From Niallia endozanthoxylica (lineage in GTDB: Bacteria > Bacillota > Bacilli > Bacillales > Cytobacillaceae): a stretch of 44,821 nucleotides of DNA. Within the stretch, counting starts at the first letter, position 1, and each line of letters begins with the position of its first letter. Below, one piece after another: positions 17,112-26,104 of this stretch. Below the pieces are notes generated by a model that saw only the letters and a program-made list of their open reading frames with translations, ran no database searches and had not been told where the DNA came from. Position numbers and translations under genes: made by a program. The DNA lies in contig NZ_VYKL01000038.1 of assembly GCF_008710145.1 (NCBI RefSeq), positions 1 through 44,821 of the forward strand, written 5' to 3'.

Positions 17112-18080
17112 ATGGGAAAACTGTTTGCAATCGGTGAAGTATTAATCGATTTTATTCCAATGCAAAAAGGGGAAGCCTTAAAAGACGTTCGCACTTTTCA
17201 GAGGGCTCCAGGCGGTGCACCGGCAAACGTGGCGGCAGCTGTTTCCAAATATGGACAAAAGTCCGCCATGATTTCTAAATTAGGGATGGATGCTTTTGGG
17301 GATTTTTTAATTGAGAAACTGATGGAGGCAGGGGTTGCAACGGATAAAATCTTTCGTACGAGTGAAGCGAATACAGCATTAGCATTTGTTTCTCTGAAGG
17401 CAAACGGAGAACGTGATTTTACCTTTTATCGAAACCCTTCAGCTGATTTACTGTTGAACGAGGAAGAAATTAATCCGTCTTGGTTCGAAGAAGGTGATTT
17501 TCTTCATTTTTGTTCGGTTGATTTAGTGGAGAGTCCCATGAAACAAGCTCATAAGAAAACGATAAAAGCTGTATCAGAGGCAGGCGGACTTGTATGTTTT
17601 GATCCCAATGTAAGGTTGCCGTTATGGAATAATAAAGAGACCTGTAGAAAAGCTATTCTGGAGTTCCTTCCCCTTGCAGATATAGTTAAGATTTCTGACG
17701 AAGAACTAGAATTCATAACCGGTATGAAGAATGAGGTAAAAGCACTTCATTCCTTATTTGTTGGAAAAGTAAAAGCAGTCGTATTTACAAAGGGTGCGGC
17801 AGGAGCAGAGTTACTATTGCGGTCAGAGAAATATCAATCATCTGGATTTTCTGTTGAAGTAAAAGACACGACAGGTGCCGGTGATGCCTTTATTGGCGGC
17901 TTTTTGTTTAAACTGATGGAATTAAATGCTGATTCCATAAACTTGGAGTCTGTCTTAAGGTTGTATCATAAAGAGATATTACGTTTTGCCAATGCAAGTG
18001 GAGCTTTAACCACGACAGGATGTGGAGCTATTTCTGCCCTCCCTTCAAAAGAACAGATTGAATGGTTATTAGAAAAATAA
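17112..18080 (+). CDS. scrK: Fructokinase (PfkB family)
   Basis: Phosphorylates the fructose released by ScrB. A 322-residue ribokinase/PfkB-family enzyme with the N-terminal GGAPANVAAAVSK signature (about 34-46) and the C-terminal KDTTGAGDAFIGGF signature, whose D258 is the catalytic base. It starts 22 nt after scrB with GAGGTGA upstream and ends the operon at a strong terminator. Confidence 0.93.
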   Translation: MGKLFAIGEVLIDFIPMQKGEALKDVRTFQRAPGGAPANVAAAVSKYGQKSAMISKLGMDAFGDFLIEKLMEAGVATDKIFRTSEANTALAFVSLKANGERDFTFYRNPSADLLLNEEEINPSWFEEGDFLHFCSVDLVESPMKQAHKKTIKAVSEAGGLVCFDPNVRLPLWNNKETCRKAILEFLPLADIVKISDEELEFITGMKNEVKALHSLFVGKVKAVVFTKGAAGAELLLRSEKYQSSGFSVEVKDTTGAGDAFIGGFLFKLMELNADSINLESVLRLYHKEILRFANASGALTTTGCGAISALPSKEQIEWLLEK

Positions 18081-18108
18081 AAAAGTGATAGCAAGTTACA
18101 GCTAAACG

Positions 18109-18150
18109 AAAAAAGTTAAACCACTCATTTTGAAGTGGTCTAACTTTTTT
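18109..18150. terminator. Bidirectional terminator of the sucrose operon and the SIMPL gene
   Basis: AAAAAAGTTAAACCACT pairs with AGTGGTCTAACTTTTTT around an 8-nt loop, between convergent genes. Confidence 0.92.
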
Positions 18151-18163
18151 CTTAAACTATTTA

Positions 18164-18847
18164 TCAGCTATAAGCATAGACAATTTTCACACGTGCATCG
18201 ATGGTGAAAGCACCTGTTTGAATCGGGGGTGCTTCCTGTTTGCTGACAGTTGCGGTCACTGAAAAGGAGGGAAAAGGTCTAATTGGTTCATCACGTTGCT
18301 CTGTTATTTTTATGGGCATAGGGTTTAGTGACGCACTAATCGTTTTGGCTATTCCAACAGCCTTTTCCTTTGCGTTCTGTATAGCGCTTTGTAGTGCTTC
18401 TCGGTAAAAGTAATCCTGTTGTGAAACGAGAAACTGGATCATTCCGCTCCGATTAGCTCCATTTTTTATGGCAGTATCATAAACAATGCCAATGGATTCC
18501 AAATCTTTAACAGTTACCTCGAAATGATGCTCCACTTCATAGCCCCTTAGGATTGATTGCCCTTCAATAAAATCATAGCGCGGGTTGACAGTATAGATGG
18601 TCGTTCTGATATCATTGTCATCAATTGCCATTTGTTTTAGTGCGTTAATTACTGAATTTGAAATGGCGGCGTTTTCTTGCTGGGCGATTTGTGCATTGGG
18701 ATTTTCCGTTACTACCCCTAATGTGATAATTGCCTGATCGGGACGGACTTTTATTTGGCCTTCTCCTTCAATGGTCATGGTATAAGGATAGTAGTTTCTA
18801 TAAGGTGAATACTGTTGAATCTGCTGGTAACGATAGGGAAAATGCAT
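18164..18847 (-). CDS. SIMPL-domain protein (DUF541)
   Basis: A 227-residue protein with the SIMPL/DUF541 pattern: YPYTMTIEGEGQIKVRPDQAIITLGVVTENPNAQIAQQENA, then the YDFIEGQSILRGYEVEHHFEVTVKDLESIG segment and a C-terminal RVKIVYAYS strand. Related proteins are called YggE/oxidative-stress defence or are membrane associated; the molecular role is unclear. No signal peptide is evident. AGAGGTGATGTT before ATG at 18847 fixes the start; an ATG 60 nt upstream lacks a site. Stands alone. Confidence 0.82.
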   Translation of the reverse strand: MHFPYRYQQIQQYSPYRNYYPYTMTIEGEGQIKVRPDQAIITLGVVTENPNAQIAQQENAAISNSVINALKQMAIDDNDIRTTIYTVNPRYDFIEGQSILRGYEVEHHFEVTVKDLESIGIVYDTAIKNGANRSGMIQFLVSQQDYFYREALQSAIQNAKEKAVGIAKTISASLNPMPIKITEQRDEPIRPFPSFSVTATVSKQEAPPIQTGAFTIDARVKIVYAYS

Positions 18848-19047
18848 AACATCACCTCTAATGACTATTTTGAATTTCAACCTATGATATGTAGAGAAGC
18901 AGTTCAATAGTACGTTATAAGTTATAATGATAGAGAGAAGGACTTTTGCTATAAAGAATATATAGCTATAATAAATGAATCAAAAGGTGAATAAATCATT
19001 TTTTATTTAGATGATTATATCTCTTGATGGTTGAAGCGAGGTGTACA

Positions 19048-19932
19048 ATGGATTTACATCAATTATATATTTTTACGAAAGTAGTAGAGCACAGAAGCTT
19101 TTCAAAAGCAGCCGAACATGTTTACTTAAGCCAGTCAACTGTCAGTTCGCATATACACTCGTTGGAGAAAATGTTTAATGTCACTCTTTTTGACCGGGTT
19201 GGAAGAGAAAGTATCCTGACGCCTCATGGGGAAAGACTATATGAATGGGCCTTAAAGTTATTAGAATTAAAGGACCAGGCATTACTTGATTTAAGCCAGG
19301 ATATGACAGAACTTAAGGGGAACATCCGTATTGCAGCCAGCTCAGTCCCTGGACAATTTATGATTCCGAAAATGATTAAGCAATTCAGAAAGAATTATCC
19401 GCATATTCTCTTTCATATAAAACAGTCATCCTCTAAAAATGCTGCCGAAAAGGTGATAAATGGATCTGTCGATTTTGGTATCATAGGTGAAAAGTACGAA
19501 CATGACAAGCTTTACTATATACCACTATTAAAAGAGAAATTAGTTCTAGTTTCATCTGAACAACTGGAGTGTACCAGTTCAGTGAGTATCCATGAGCTGG
19601 TAAAATATCCTTTCGTTATGCGGCATTCAGATTCTGGAACGAACACACTTGTGGAACGGTTTTTAAAAGAGAATGGAATGACACAGGATCACTTGAATAT
19701 TATTGCTTATACAGACAGCAGTCAGAGCCTTATGCAGTTTGTGAAGGAAGGGATTGGGATTTCCATTATATCCGAGATTGCAGCAAGAGAATACAGTGGC
19801 AGTGAAAAGATATGGATATATGACATTGAGGACTTTTATTATGAAAGGTACTTCTATCTTGTATATAATATTAATCGAACTCAATCGGTAGCATCTAATA
19901 AGTTTATTGAAGACGTACTAAACTTGATGTAA
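19048..19932 (+). CDS. LysR-family transcriptional regulator
   Basis: A 294-residue regulator: N-terminal winged HTH (MDLHQLYIFTKVVEHRSFSKAAEHVYLSQSTVSSHIHSLE pattern, residues 1-60), then a two-lobed substrate domain with GSVDFGIIG near residue 150. It resembles the CysL/CysB-like or selenium-linked LysR group, but its target cannot be assigned: the neighbours are a convergent pirin gene and a divergent SIMPL gene. GCGAGGTG 6 nt before ATG at 19048 fixes the start. Confidence 0.88.
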   Translation: MDLHQLYIFTKVVEHRSFSKAAEHVYLSQSTVSSHIHSLEKMFNVTLFDRVGRESILTPHGERLYEWALKLLELKDQALLDLSQDMTELKGNIRIAASSVPGQFMIPKMIKQFRKNYPHILFHIKQSSSKNAAEKVINGSVDFGIIGEKYEHDKLYYIPLLKEKLVLVSSEQLECTSSVSIHELVKYPFVMRHSDSGTNTLVERFLKENGMTQDHLNIIAYTDSSQSLMQFVKEGIGISIISEIAAREYSGSEKIWIYDIEDFYYERYFYLVYNINRTQSVASNKFIEDVLNLM

Positions 19933-19968
19933 GGCAAGAGCGAACAAGGTGTGTTCGTTCTTGCCTTA
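19930..19968. terminator. Long hairpin between convergent LysR and pirin genes
   Basis: TAAGGCAAGAGCGAACA pairs with TGTTCGTTCTTGCCTTA, 17 bp with one G-U. The left arm includes the LysR stop codon. Neither side has a strong T run, so it may be a weak terminator or an RNA stabiliser. Confidence 0.55.
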
Positions 19969-19976
19969 ATATGGTC

Positions 19977-20681
19977 TTAATCAATTTCCTTTGACATTTC
20001 GATTACTAAAAAGTGCGAGGTTTCAGTTGCGTGAATGGTAATACTTTCTTCAACAATTTCCAATCCATCTTTAGCCGTTAAGGGCGTATCATTAATAGTT
20101 GATGCTCCTTCTATTTGAACTAGATAGGCTTGTCTTCCTTGCTTTACAGGAAAGGTTATCTCGTTATCCTTTGATAGCTCTAATGAATAGAAGTTGGCAT
20201 CCTGATTGATTTTAATAGGTGCATCTCCATCTTTATTCGAAACCATATGGAGCCATTTATTATGGCGTTCATCCCAATTAAAGCGGTGGTCGCCATAATT
20301 GGGTGTATAGCCGCGCTCGTCTGGTATAATCCAAATTTGCAGCATTCTTAATGTATTTTCTCCGTGATTGTATTCACTGTGCAGGACACCTGTGCCTGCG
20401 CTCATATATTGAACTTGACCGCGTGTAATGGAGTTTTGATTCCCCATACTATCTGCGTGAGTCAGCTCTCCCTCTACGACATAGGAAATAATCTCCATAT
20501 CTCTGTGAGGGTGTGTGCCAAAGCCAGTCTGAGGTGCAATTAAATCGTCATTGATGACGCGCAGCGCACCAAAATTTATATTGGCTGGATTGTAGTATTC
20601 TGCGAATGAGAAATGAAAAATACTTTGCAGCCAGCCAAGGTTGCTTCTTCCCATCTTCGTATTGTCTATTTTTCGTAACAT
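19977..20681 (-). CDS. Pirin-family protein (YhhW/quercetinase-like)
   Basis: A 234-residue bicupin. The metal ligands of pirins are visible: H57 and H59 in THPHRDMEI, H101 and E103 in LHSEYNH, binding Fe or another divalent metal. YhhW-type members have quercetin 2,3-dioxygenase activity in vitro; the natural role is unknown. GGAGA precedes the ATG. It faces the LysR gene tail to tail, and the 252-nt gap to the aminotransferase gene shows only AT-rich promoter-like DNA. Confidence 0.88.
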   Translation of the reverse strand: MLRKIDNTKMGRSNLGWLQSIFHFSFAEYYNPANINFGALRVINDDLIAPQTGFGTHPHRDMEIISYVVEGELTHADSMGNQNSITRGQVQYMSAGTGVLHSEYNHGENTLRMLQIWIIPDERGYTPNYGDHRFNWDERHNKWLHMVSNKDGDAPIKINQDANFYSLELSKDNEITFPVKQGRQAYLVQIEGASTINDTPLTAKDGLEIVEESITIHATETSHFLVIEMSKEID

Positions 20682-20933
20682 GGTGATCTCCTTTAAGCGT
20701 TATTTTTTCATTCTGTAAGTATAGGTTTAGCTTAAATGACACGATTCATGATGAATTAATGACTAAAATTACTTCGATATAAAAAATCCTTAATTCAAGA
20801 TAAATTATAAAAGTTTTTTCATAGGGATGTCAATTAAATATAATTTCTCAATATCTGTCATTATATTAATATGATAATATTTAAATAGAATCTTCAGCAG
20901 ATTGGAAAATGTAAAAAGATTTGGAGGATAACA

Positions 20934-22127
20934 ATGAAGATTACGGCTTCAGAGAAATTAAAAAAATTAACAACTGGAATTTTCACCGAACTGGCTGATA
21001 AAAAGCGGGATGCGCTTAAAAGAGGAAAGGATATTATTGATTTAAGTGTTGGAAGTCCTGATATGACACCCTCAGCGTATGTTGTTGATGCTTTATTAGA
21101 GCATAGTAAGGATATAACGAAATATGGATATACGTTAAAGGGAATTGATGAATTTCATGAGGCAGTTGCTCACTTCTATAAACAGCGGTATGATGTTGAC
21201 CTTCATCCACATGAAGAAGTGTTGCAGCTGATGGGATCTCAAGACGGTCTTTCTCATTTGGCTACAGCAATTGTGAATCCGGGTGAATATGTCCTTGTAC
21301 CGGACCCAGGTTACCCTATTTATGAGGCTAGTGTAGCGCTTGCTGGCGGTATCGTCTATCCGATGCCATTGTTGGAAGAGAATCAATATCTGCCAAAGCT
21401 TGATGAGATTCCGCAAGAGATCTTACAAAAGACCAAAATGATGATTATCAGCTATCCGGGAAATCCGGTTACAGCTTTAGCGAATGCTTCTTTTTTTGAA
21501 GAAGTTGTGGCATTTGCGAGAAAATATAATATCCTTGTTGCTCATGATTTTGCTTATTCAGAACTGATTTTCGATCAGCATCCAAAATTAAGCTTTATGT
21601 CTATTCCTGGTGCCAAAGAGGTAGGCATTGAATTCAATTCGCTGTCTAAAACCTTTAATTTAGCAGGCTGCCGTATTGGATATGTTGTAGGAAATCCAGA
21701 GGCCATAAGTATATTGGCTGCTTTAAAGTCACATATTGATTATGGAATTTTTTATCCGATCCAAATGGCGGCGGTTACTGCGCTTACATCAGACTATACA
21801 GCCCTCGATAATCAGGCAAGAGAATATGAAAAGCGCCGGGATATATTAATTGCTGGCTTAGCAAAGGCGGGATGGCAAGTAGCAAAATCTCCTGCAACCA
21901 TGTTTGTATGGGCCAAGATTCCATCCGGATGGACGTCCCGTGAGTTTGCTTTTGAGTTAATTGAAAAGGCTGGCGTAGCAGTCGTTCCAGGTGATGCCTT
22001 TGGCAAATTAGGTGAGGGGTATGTAAGAATGGCTCTTGTCCAAGCTCCTGAAAAGCTTGCCGAAGCTGCGGAGCGAATTCAGCAATTTCTTGAGGAAAAA
22101 GTAAATGGTGCCGTGATAGAAAAATAA
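20934..22127 (+). CDS. Class I/II PLP-dependent aminotransferase
   Basis: A 397-residue fold-type I aminotransferase. PLP lysine K239 lies in SLSKTFNLAGCRIGY; N177 (SYPGNPV), D205 with Y208 (HDFAYSE) and the C-terminal R of GYVRMAL complete the pocket. Overall it resembles LL-diaminopimelate aminotransferase-like and PatA-type enzymes; substrate not decided. GGAGGA lies 7 nt before the ATG. No biosynthetic genes adjoin it. An intrinsic terminator follows. Confidence 0.9.
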   Translation: MKITASEKLKKLTTGIFTELADKKRDALKRGKDIIDLSVGSPDMTPSAYVVDALLEHSKDITKYGYTLKGIDEFHEAVAHFYKQRYDVDLHPHEEVLQLMGSQDGLSHLATAIVNPGEYVLVPDPGYPIYEASVALAGGIVYPMPLLEENQYLPKLDEIPQEILQKTKMMIISYPGNPVTALANASFFEEVVAFARKYNILVAHDFAYSELIFDQHPKLSFMSIPGAKEVGIEFNSLSKTFNLAGCRIGYVVGNPEAISILAALKSHIDYGIFYPIQMAAVTALTSDYTALDNQAREYEKRRDILIAGLAKAGWQVAKSPATMFVWAKIPSGWTSREFAFELIEKAGVAVVPGDAFGKLGEGYVRMALVQAPEKLAEAAERIQQFLEEKVNGAVIEK

Positions 22128-22135
22128 AAACCTTT

Positions 22136-22172
22136 GAAAAGCCAGCTATTTTTAAAACGAGCTGGTTTTTTG
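22136..22172 (+). terminator. Terminator after the aminotransferase
   Basis: CCAGCT (22142-22147) pairs with AGCTGG (22160-22165), then TTTTTT. Confidence 0.8.
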
Positions 22173-22299
22173 TCCTCTGTTTTTAATATAAACAAAATCC
22201 TTGTAATAGAATAGCAAAGAAACTGAAAAGGTTGATTGTTACAATGATAAGAAACGATTTCAAAAATAAAACATATTAAAATGGGGTAGAGGACTTTTT

Positions 22300-22611
22300 A
22301 TGGAAACTCATGTGAAAAATTCATTAGAAGAATGGAAAAGAGAAATTAATGCCCGCTTACAGGAAATTGATGAAGAATACGAGAAAACAAAAAATGAGCT
22401 TCAGCTGTATTCTTATAAATTCAGTATTACAAAGCAGGTCGTTCAATCAACCGTTAATGAAGATATTATCCGCAGTATACGAGAAATGTATCATAAGCCA
22501 TTTGAACAGAAATTTAATCAACTAAAAGAGGTTATTAGAGATTTAGAAGAAAGAAAAAAAGTATTTCAAATGTTTATTGATAAAATTGATAAAGTCATTG
22601 AAAAAGAGTAA
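22300..22611 (+). CDS. Coiled-coil protein of unknown function
   Basis: A 103-residue, highly charged, helical protein with heptad-like spacing over two stretches (about 8-40 and 66-100) and no cysteine or membrane segment. It looks like a helical hairpin. I do not recognise the family. ATG start; the upstream GGGGTAGAGGA includes an acceptable site. A long palindromic repeat starts right after its stop codon. Confidence 0.65.
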   Translation: METHVKNSLEEWKREINARLQEIDEEYEKTKNELQLYSYKFSITKQVVQSTVNEDIIRSIREMYHKPFEQKFNQLKEVIRDLEERKKVFQMFIDKIDKVIEKE

Positions 22612-22612
22612 T

Positions 22613-22680
22613 AGGGTGTGTCAGGCACCACAAAGAGACAAATGGGAAACATTTGTCTCTTTGTGGTGCCTGACACCCTT
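22613..22680. repeat. Palindromic GTGTCAGGCACC repeat, copy 1
   Basis: The left arm AGGGTGTGTCAGGCACCAC... (22613-22644) and the right arm ending ...GTGGTGCCTGACACCCTT (22650-22680) pair over about 30 bp with a single GT insertion and a 5-nt loop. It fills the gap between convergent genes and could end both transcripts. A diverged second copy lies at 23555-23616. Confidence 0.85.
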
Positions 22681-22682
22681 AT

Positions 22683-23120
22683 TTAGAAAGTCGGCTTTAC
22701 GACCATAAACCAAAGCATAATCATGAGGAGGATAATGTACATCCAAAGGGAACGAGTCAGTTGCTTCACGAGTTCTTCTTTGTCAGCGTCCTTCTCATGA
22801 AACCTCCGCAATTTTGGTGTAAAGGCCCGAGCCAGAAAAAATATTGACGAAAACATTACTACAAGCGTCATGATAATCCAAGGTGTTTTCCATGTCCAAG
22901 GACCTAACCATATCAGTAGAATGCCTGAAATAATCAGGACGTGTCCTGCATGCTTTGTCAGCCTGACTACTAATTGAAATGTATGCAGATAGGCAGATAA
23001 TTCTGCATCCTTTGCCTGGCGCAATTTCTTTAAAACGGGTATGAGCAAAAAGAACGGTCCAATTGAAACAATGGAACTGCTTACGTGTAGATAGATAATT
23101 AGTCGGTATAATGCTTCCAC
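22683..23120 (-). CDS. Four-helix membrane protein, DUF2269-like
   Basis: A 145-residue membrane protein with four hydrophobic segments (about 5-28, 55-72, 78-98, 122-142) and histidines H12 and H57 in segments 1 and 2, which in this type of protein may bind haem. The start MEALYRLIIYLHVSSSIVSIGPFFLL fits DUF2269 proteins. Function unknown. It begins 12 nt after the ASCH gene, so the two form an operon. Confidence 0.7.
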   Translation of the reverse strand: MEALYRLIIYLHVSSSIVSIGPFFLLIPVLKKLRQAKDAELSAYLHTFQLVVRLTKHAGHVLIISGILLIWLGPWTWKTPWIIMTLVVMFSSIFFLARAFTPKLRRFHEKDADKEELVKQLTRSLWMYIILLMIMLWFMVVKPTF

Positions 23121-23132
23121 TTTTCTCTTACG

Positions 23133-23483
23133 TTATTCATTAACCGGTCTGAACTCATGTACCCATACTCGCATTTGCGGAAGCCATGGCATCCCTGGAT
23201 GAAAGGATAGAATAGACTCTTTATATTCTTCAACCGTTTCATAGCCTTCTTGGCGGGCATGTTCATCCGTTAATTCACCAAGTGCTTGTGAATATACCTT
23301 TTCCACAACAAACTTTTTACCCTTTAACTCCATGATTTCTCCAACATCAGCATATCTTCCATTTCTGCGGGTTGCTGTTTTCTTTCCTTCGAGAACCTTC
23401 TGTACATCTTCCTCCACTGTTACAAGGCGCTCAATTGAACAGGTTTTTGGCGGTAAAGCATTGTTTTCTTCTGAATGATTCAT
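23133..23483 (-). CDS. ASCH-domain protein
   Basis: A 116-residue protein with the ASCH fold pattern: a basic TVEEDVQKVLEGKKTATRRNGRYADVGEIMELKG stretch and VEKVYSQALGELTDEHARQEGYETVEEYKESI. ASCH domains are PUA-like and bind RNA; some bacterial members hydrolyse N4-acetylcytidine. GGAAG precedes the ATG at 23483. First gene of a two-gene operon with the membrane protein downstream. Confidence 0.85.
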   Translation of the reverse strand: MNHSEENNALPPKTCSIERLVTVEEDVQKVLEGKKTATRRNGRYADVGEIMELKGKKFVVEKVYSQALGELTDEHARQEGYETVEEYKESILSFHPGMPWLPQMRVWVHEFRPVNE

Positions 23484-23554
23484 TGTATTAAACTTCCTTT
23501 CTTAATATGGTTTTATATAATTTACCACATTTCTTGTCAGACTACTAATGAACT

Positions 23555-23616
23555 GGTGTTAGGCACCGTAAAAAGACGAATATGTCTCATTTGTTCTTTT
23601 ACGGTGTCTGACACCA
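23555..23616. repeat. Palindromic GTGTCAGGCACC repeat, copy 2 (diverged)
   Basis: TGGTGTTAGGCACCGTAAAAAGA pairs with TCTTTTACGGTGTCTGACACCA around a 16-nt loop, with a few mismatches. The ends match copy 1 at 22613; the interior differs. It lies between the divergent ASCH and hemY genes, near their promoters. Confidence 0.8.
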
Positions 23617-23667
23617 CAGAAAATGATACACTTTATTTGAGTGTAATGGAACCTAATTGAGGTGTGA

Positions 23668-25053
23668 ATGATGAAAACAGTATTGGTCATTGGCGGGGGA
23701 GTTACCGGCCTGTCAGCCATGTATGAATTGCAAAAATGGAAAAAGGAACATGGGAAAGAGGTTCGTCTTGTTTTGGCGGAGGCATCAGACGAGCTTGGCG
23801 GGAAGATTCGTACAGTAAAAACGGGGGATTTTATTATGGAATCCGGCGCTGATTCCATTGTTGCCCGAAAAGCGAATACGATGTCCTTTATTAAAGACCT
23901 CGGCTTGGAGAGTAAGGTAGTCCTCAATGATACGGGAAGATCTTATATTTTTACAGACGGGGAATTAAAGCCAATTCCCGAGGAATCTGTATTCGGTATT
24001 CCGGCAAGTATTGAGTCATTAGCGAAAAGTACGCTTGTTTCTGCGGAAGGAAAAGTAGAGGCATTAAAGGATTTTTATACAAAGAATCAAACATTCACCA
24101 AAAATGATTCAGTTGGATCATTCCTTGAATATTGTTTCGGCAAAGAATTAGTTGAAAAACAAATCGCTCCAGTTCTATCAGGTGTATATTCCGGGAAACT
24201 GAGTGATTTAACGATTGCATCAACACTGCCGTATTTGTTGGACTATAAAGAGGAATACGGCAGCATCATCAAAGGATTTGCCGCAAATAAAGATAAATTT
24301 CAAAGCGGTGAAAGAAAATTCCTCTCCTTTAAAAATGGCTTAAGTTCACTTATTGATGCTTATGAACAGAAGCTTGAGGATGTTGAGATTTTCAAAAATA
24401 CAAAAGCCTTAAGTATTAAAAAAACTGGTGATTGCTATCAAGTGACTTTTTCCAATCATGAAGTAATAGAAGTGGACCAATTGATGCTGGGGATTCCACA
24501 TTCAGAGGCAGAAAAATTACTGATGGATATTGAGCTGAAAAAAGAGTTCAGCCAATTAAAAAATAGTTCAATGATTAGTGTTTACATTGGATTTAATATT
24601 CAGGATCAAGTCCTTCCTTTAGAAGGAACGGGGTTTATCACAGCGGACAATAATGAGATTTCCTGTAATGCCTGTACATGGACAAGCCGGAAATGGAAGC
24701 ATACGTCAAAGAAAGGCAACTTGCTTGTAAGAGTCTTTTATAAGAGCAGTAATCCTGCATATGGGCAATTGCAGGAAATGTCAAAGGATGGGCTGCTGCA
24801 ATTTGCTCTGTCAGATTTACAAAAAAGTCTTGGGATAGAGGCAGAACCAGTTGTAAGTCTCATAACTGATTGGTCTGGGACTATGCCGAATTATTCGATT
24901 TCTCATCCTGAAACCGTTCAGGCAATTGAACGCCAATTGGAGGTAAATTATCCTGGCGTCTTTATTGCCGGCTGTTCATACTATGGTGTCGGGATTCCGG
25001 ACTGTATAGAAAACGGAAAAAGAACAGCAGAAAAAATCACTTCATCACTATAA
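23668..25053 (+). CDS. hemY: Coproporphyrinogen/protoporphyrinogen oxidase (CgoX/HemY)
   Basis: FAD enzyme of haem synthesis; in Bacillota it oxidises coproporphyrinogen III to coproporphyrin III. 461 residues. The FAD motif VLVIGGGVTGLSAMYELQKW is followed by AEASDELGGKIRTVKTGDFIMESGADSIVARK, and the C-terminus has PGVFIAGCSYYGVGIPDCIENGKRTAEKI, all typical of the family. GAGGTG precedes tandem ATG codons (23668, 23671). The usual hemE-hemH-hemY operon is absent here, so it is a detached or second copy. Confidence 0.93.
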   Translation: MMKTVLVIGGGVTGLSAMYELQKWKKEHGKEVRLVLAEASDELGGKIRTVKTGDFIMESGADSIVARKANTMSFIKDLGLESKVVLNDTGRSYIFTDGELKPIPEESVFGIPASIESLAKSTLVSAEGKVEALKDFYTKNQTFTKNDSVGSFLEYCFGKELVEKQIAPVLSGVYSGKLSDLTIASTLPYLLDYKEEYGSIIKGFAANKDKFQSGERKFLSFKNGLSSLIDAYEQKLEDVEIFKNTKALSIKKTGDCYQVTFSNHEVIEVDQLMLGIPHSEAEKLLMDIELKKEFSQLKNSSMISVYIGFNIQDQVLPLEGTGFITADNNEISCNACTWTSRKWKHTSKKGNLLVRVFYKSSNPAYGQLQEMSKDGLLQFALSDLQKSLGIEAEPVVSLITDWSGTMPNYSISHPETVQAIERQLEVNYPGVFIAGCSYYGVGIPDCIENGKRTAEKITSSL

Positions 25054-25054
25054 T

Positions 25055-25092
25055 AAAAAAACAGGATAGCTTATGAGCTATCCTGTTTTTTT
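25055..25092 (+). terminator. Terminator after hemY
   Basis: AAAAAAACAGGATAGCT pairs with AGCTATCCTGTTTTTTT around TATG, an ideal intrinsic terminator. Confidence 0.93.
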
Positions 25093-25184
25093 ATTAATTT
25101 GTTGTTATTCATAAATAATTTCAAATCTGTTCACAGCAATGACAAAATTCCAAAAATATTAAACATTTGGGTAATAAAAAAATA

Positions 25185-25213
25185 TTGACGAAAGATAGAA
25201 TGACCGTTATGAT
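25185..25213 (+). promoter_or_regulatory. Sigma-A promoter of the IclR-aldolase operon
   Basis: TTGACG (25185-25190), 17 nt, TATGAT (25208-25213). Downstream, CGAA-N5-TTCG at 25234-25246 is a palindrome between the promoter and the IclR start, a candidate site for autorepression. Confidence 0.68.
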
Positions 25214-25271
25214 AAGAATGTAGAAATTAATTACGAACGGCATTCGATAATGTCGGACTAAGGAGGCAGTC

Positions 25272-26054
25272 GTGGCAGAACGTTTCATACAGTCTGTAGA
25301 AAGAGCTGCAGATATCCTTGAATTGTTTTTGATTTCTAAACCAGAATTAAGCGTTAAAGAAATCAGCGAACAACTAGGCTTGTCAAAAAGCACTGTTCAC
25401 GGTCTGATCAAAACCTTAGAGCATAGAGGATACCTACAGCAAAATCCAGATGATTTAAAGTACAGTCTCGGTTTAAAGCTTTTTGAACTAGGCTCTTTCA
25501 TTGGAAATCAATTAGACATTGTTAAAATTGCCCAGCCAATCATTAAAGATACGGTAGAAAAGCTGAAAGAAACGGTACACCTTGTTATTAGACAACAGGA
25601 TGAATTAATTTATGTTGAAAAGTTGGAAGGACCGCATACGTTAAGAATCTACTCACACGTAGGAAAAACGGCTCCTATTCATTGCACAGGTGTAGGGAAA
25701 GCAATTCTTGCTTATCAGGATGAAAAAGAAGTTGACCGCATTCTATCGTCAACTAAGCTGGAATCATTTACAGAATTTACTGTAACCGATATCAATGAAA
25801 TTAAAAAACAGTTGGATTTTACGAGAGAACATGGTTATTCTATGGATGATGAAGAAATCGAAATAGGACTTAAATGCATTGCTGCCCCCATATTTGATCA
25901 TGCTGGAAATGCAATCGCTTCAATCAGTTGTGCTTCACCGAAAATGCGACTGACAGAAGATCGGCTTCCGGTGGTAATAGAGGGGATTAAAGAGGCTGCA
26001 TTTGAAATTTCAAGATGTTTAGGCTACAAAGATGTTTCTCATTCAAAAAAGTGA
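25272..26054 (+). CDS. IclR-family regulator of the meta-cleavage genes
   Basis: A 260-residue regulator: winged HTH at 6-65 (SVKEISEQLGLSKSTVHGLIKTLEHRGYL) and an IclR effector domain with THC-like IHCTGVGKAILAY near residue 140 and GLKCIAAPIFDHAGNAIASISCASP near 205. It stands 50 nt upstream of acetaldehyde dehydrogenase and aldolase genes, so it probably senses an aromatic or a pathway intermediate and controls that operon. GTG start with AAGGAGG upstream. Confidence 0.88.
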   Translation: MAERFIQSVERAADILELFLISKPELSVKEISEQLGLSKSTVHGLIKTLEHRGYLQQNPDDLKYSLGLKLFELGSFIGNQLDIVKIAQPIIKDTVEKLKETVHLVIRQQDELIYVEKLEGPHTLRIYSHVGKTAPIHCTGVGKAILAYQDEKEVDRILSSTKLESFTEFTVTDINEIKKQLDFTREHGYSMDDEEIEIGLKCIAAPIFDHAGNAIASISCASPKMRLTEDRLPVVIEGIKEAAFEISRCLGYKDVSHSKK

Positions 26055-26104
26055 GAACAGATTAATTTATAATAAAGACTTTTTAACATAGGAGGAGAAT
26101 TATT

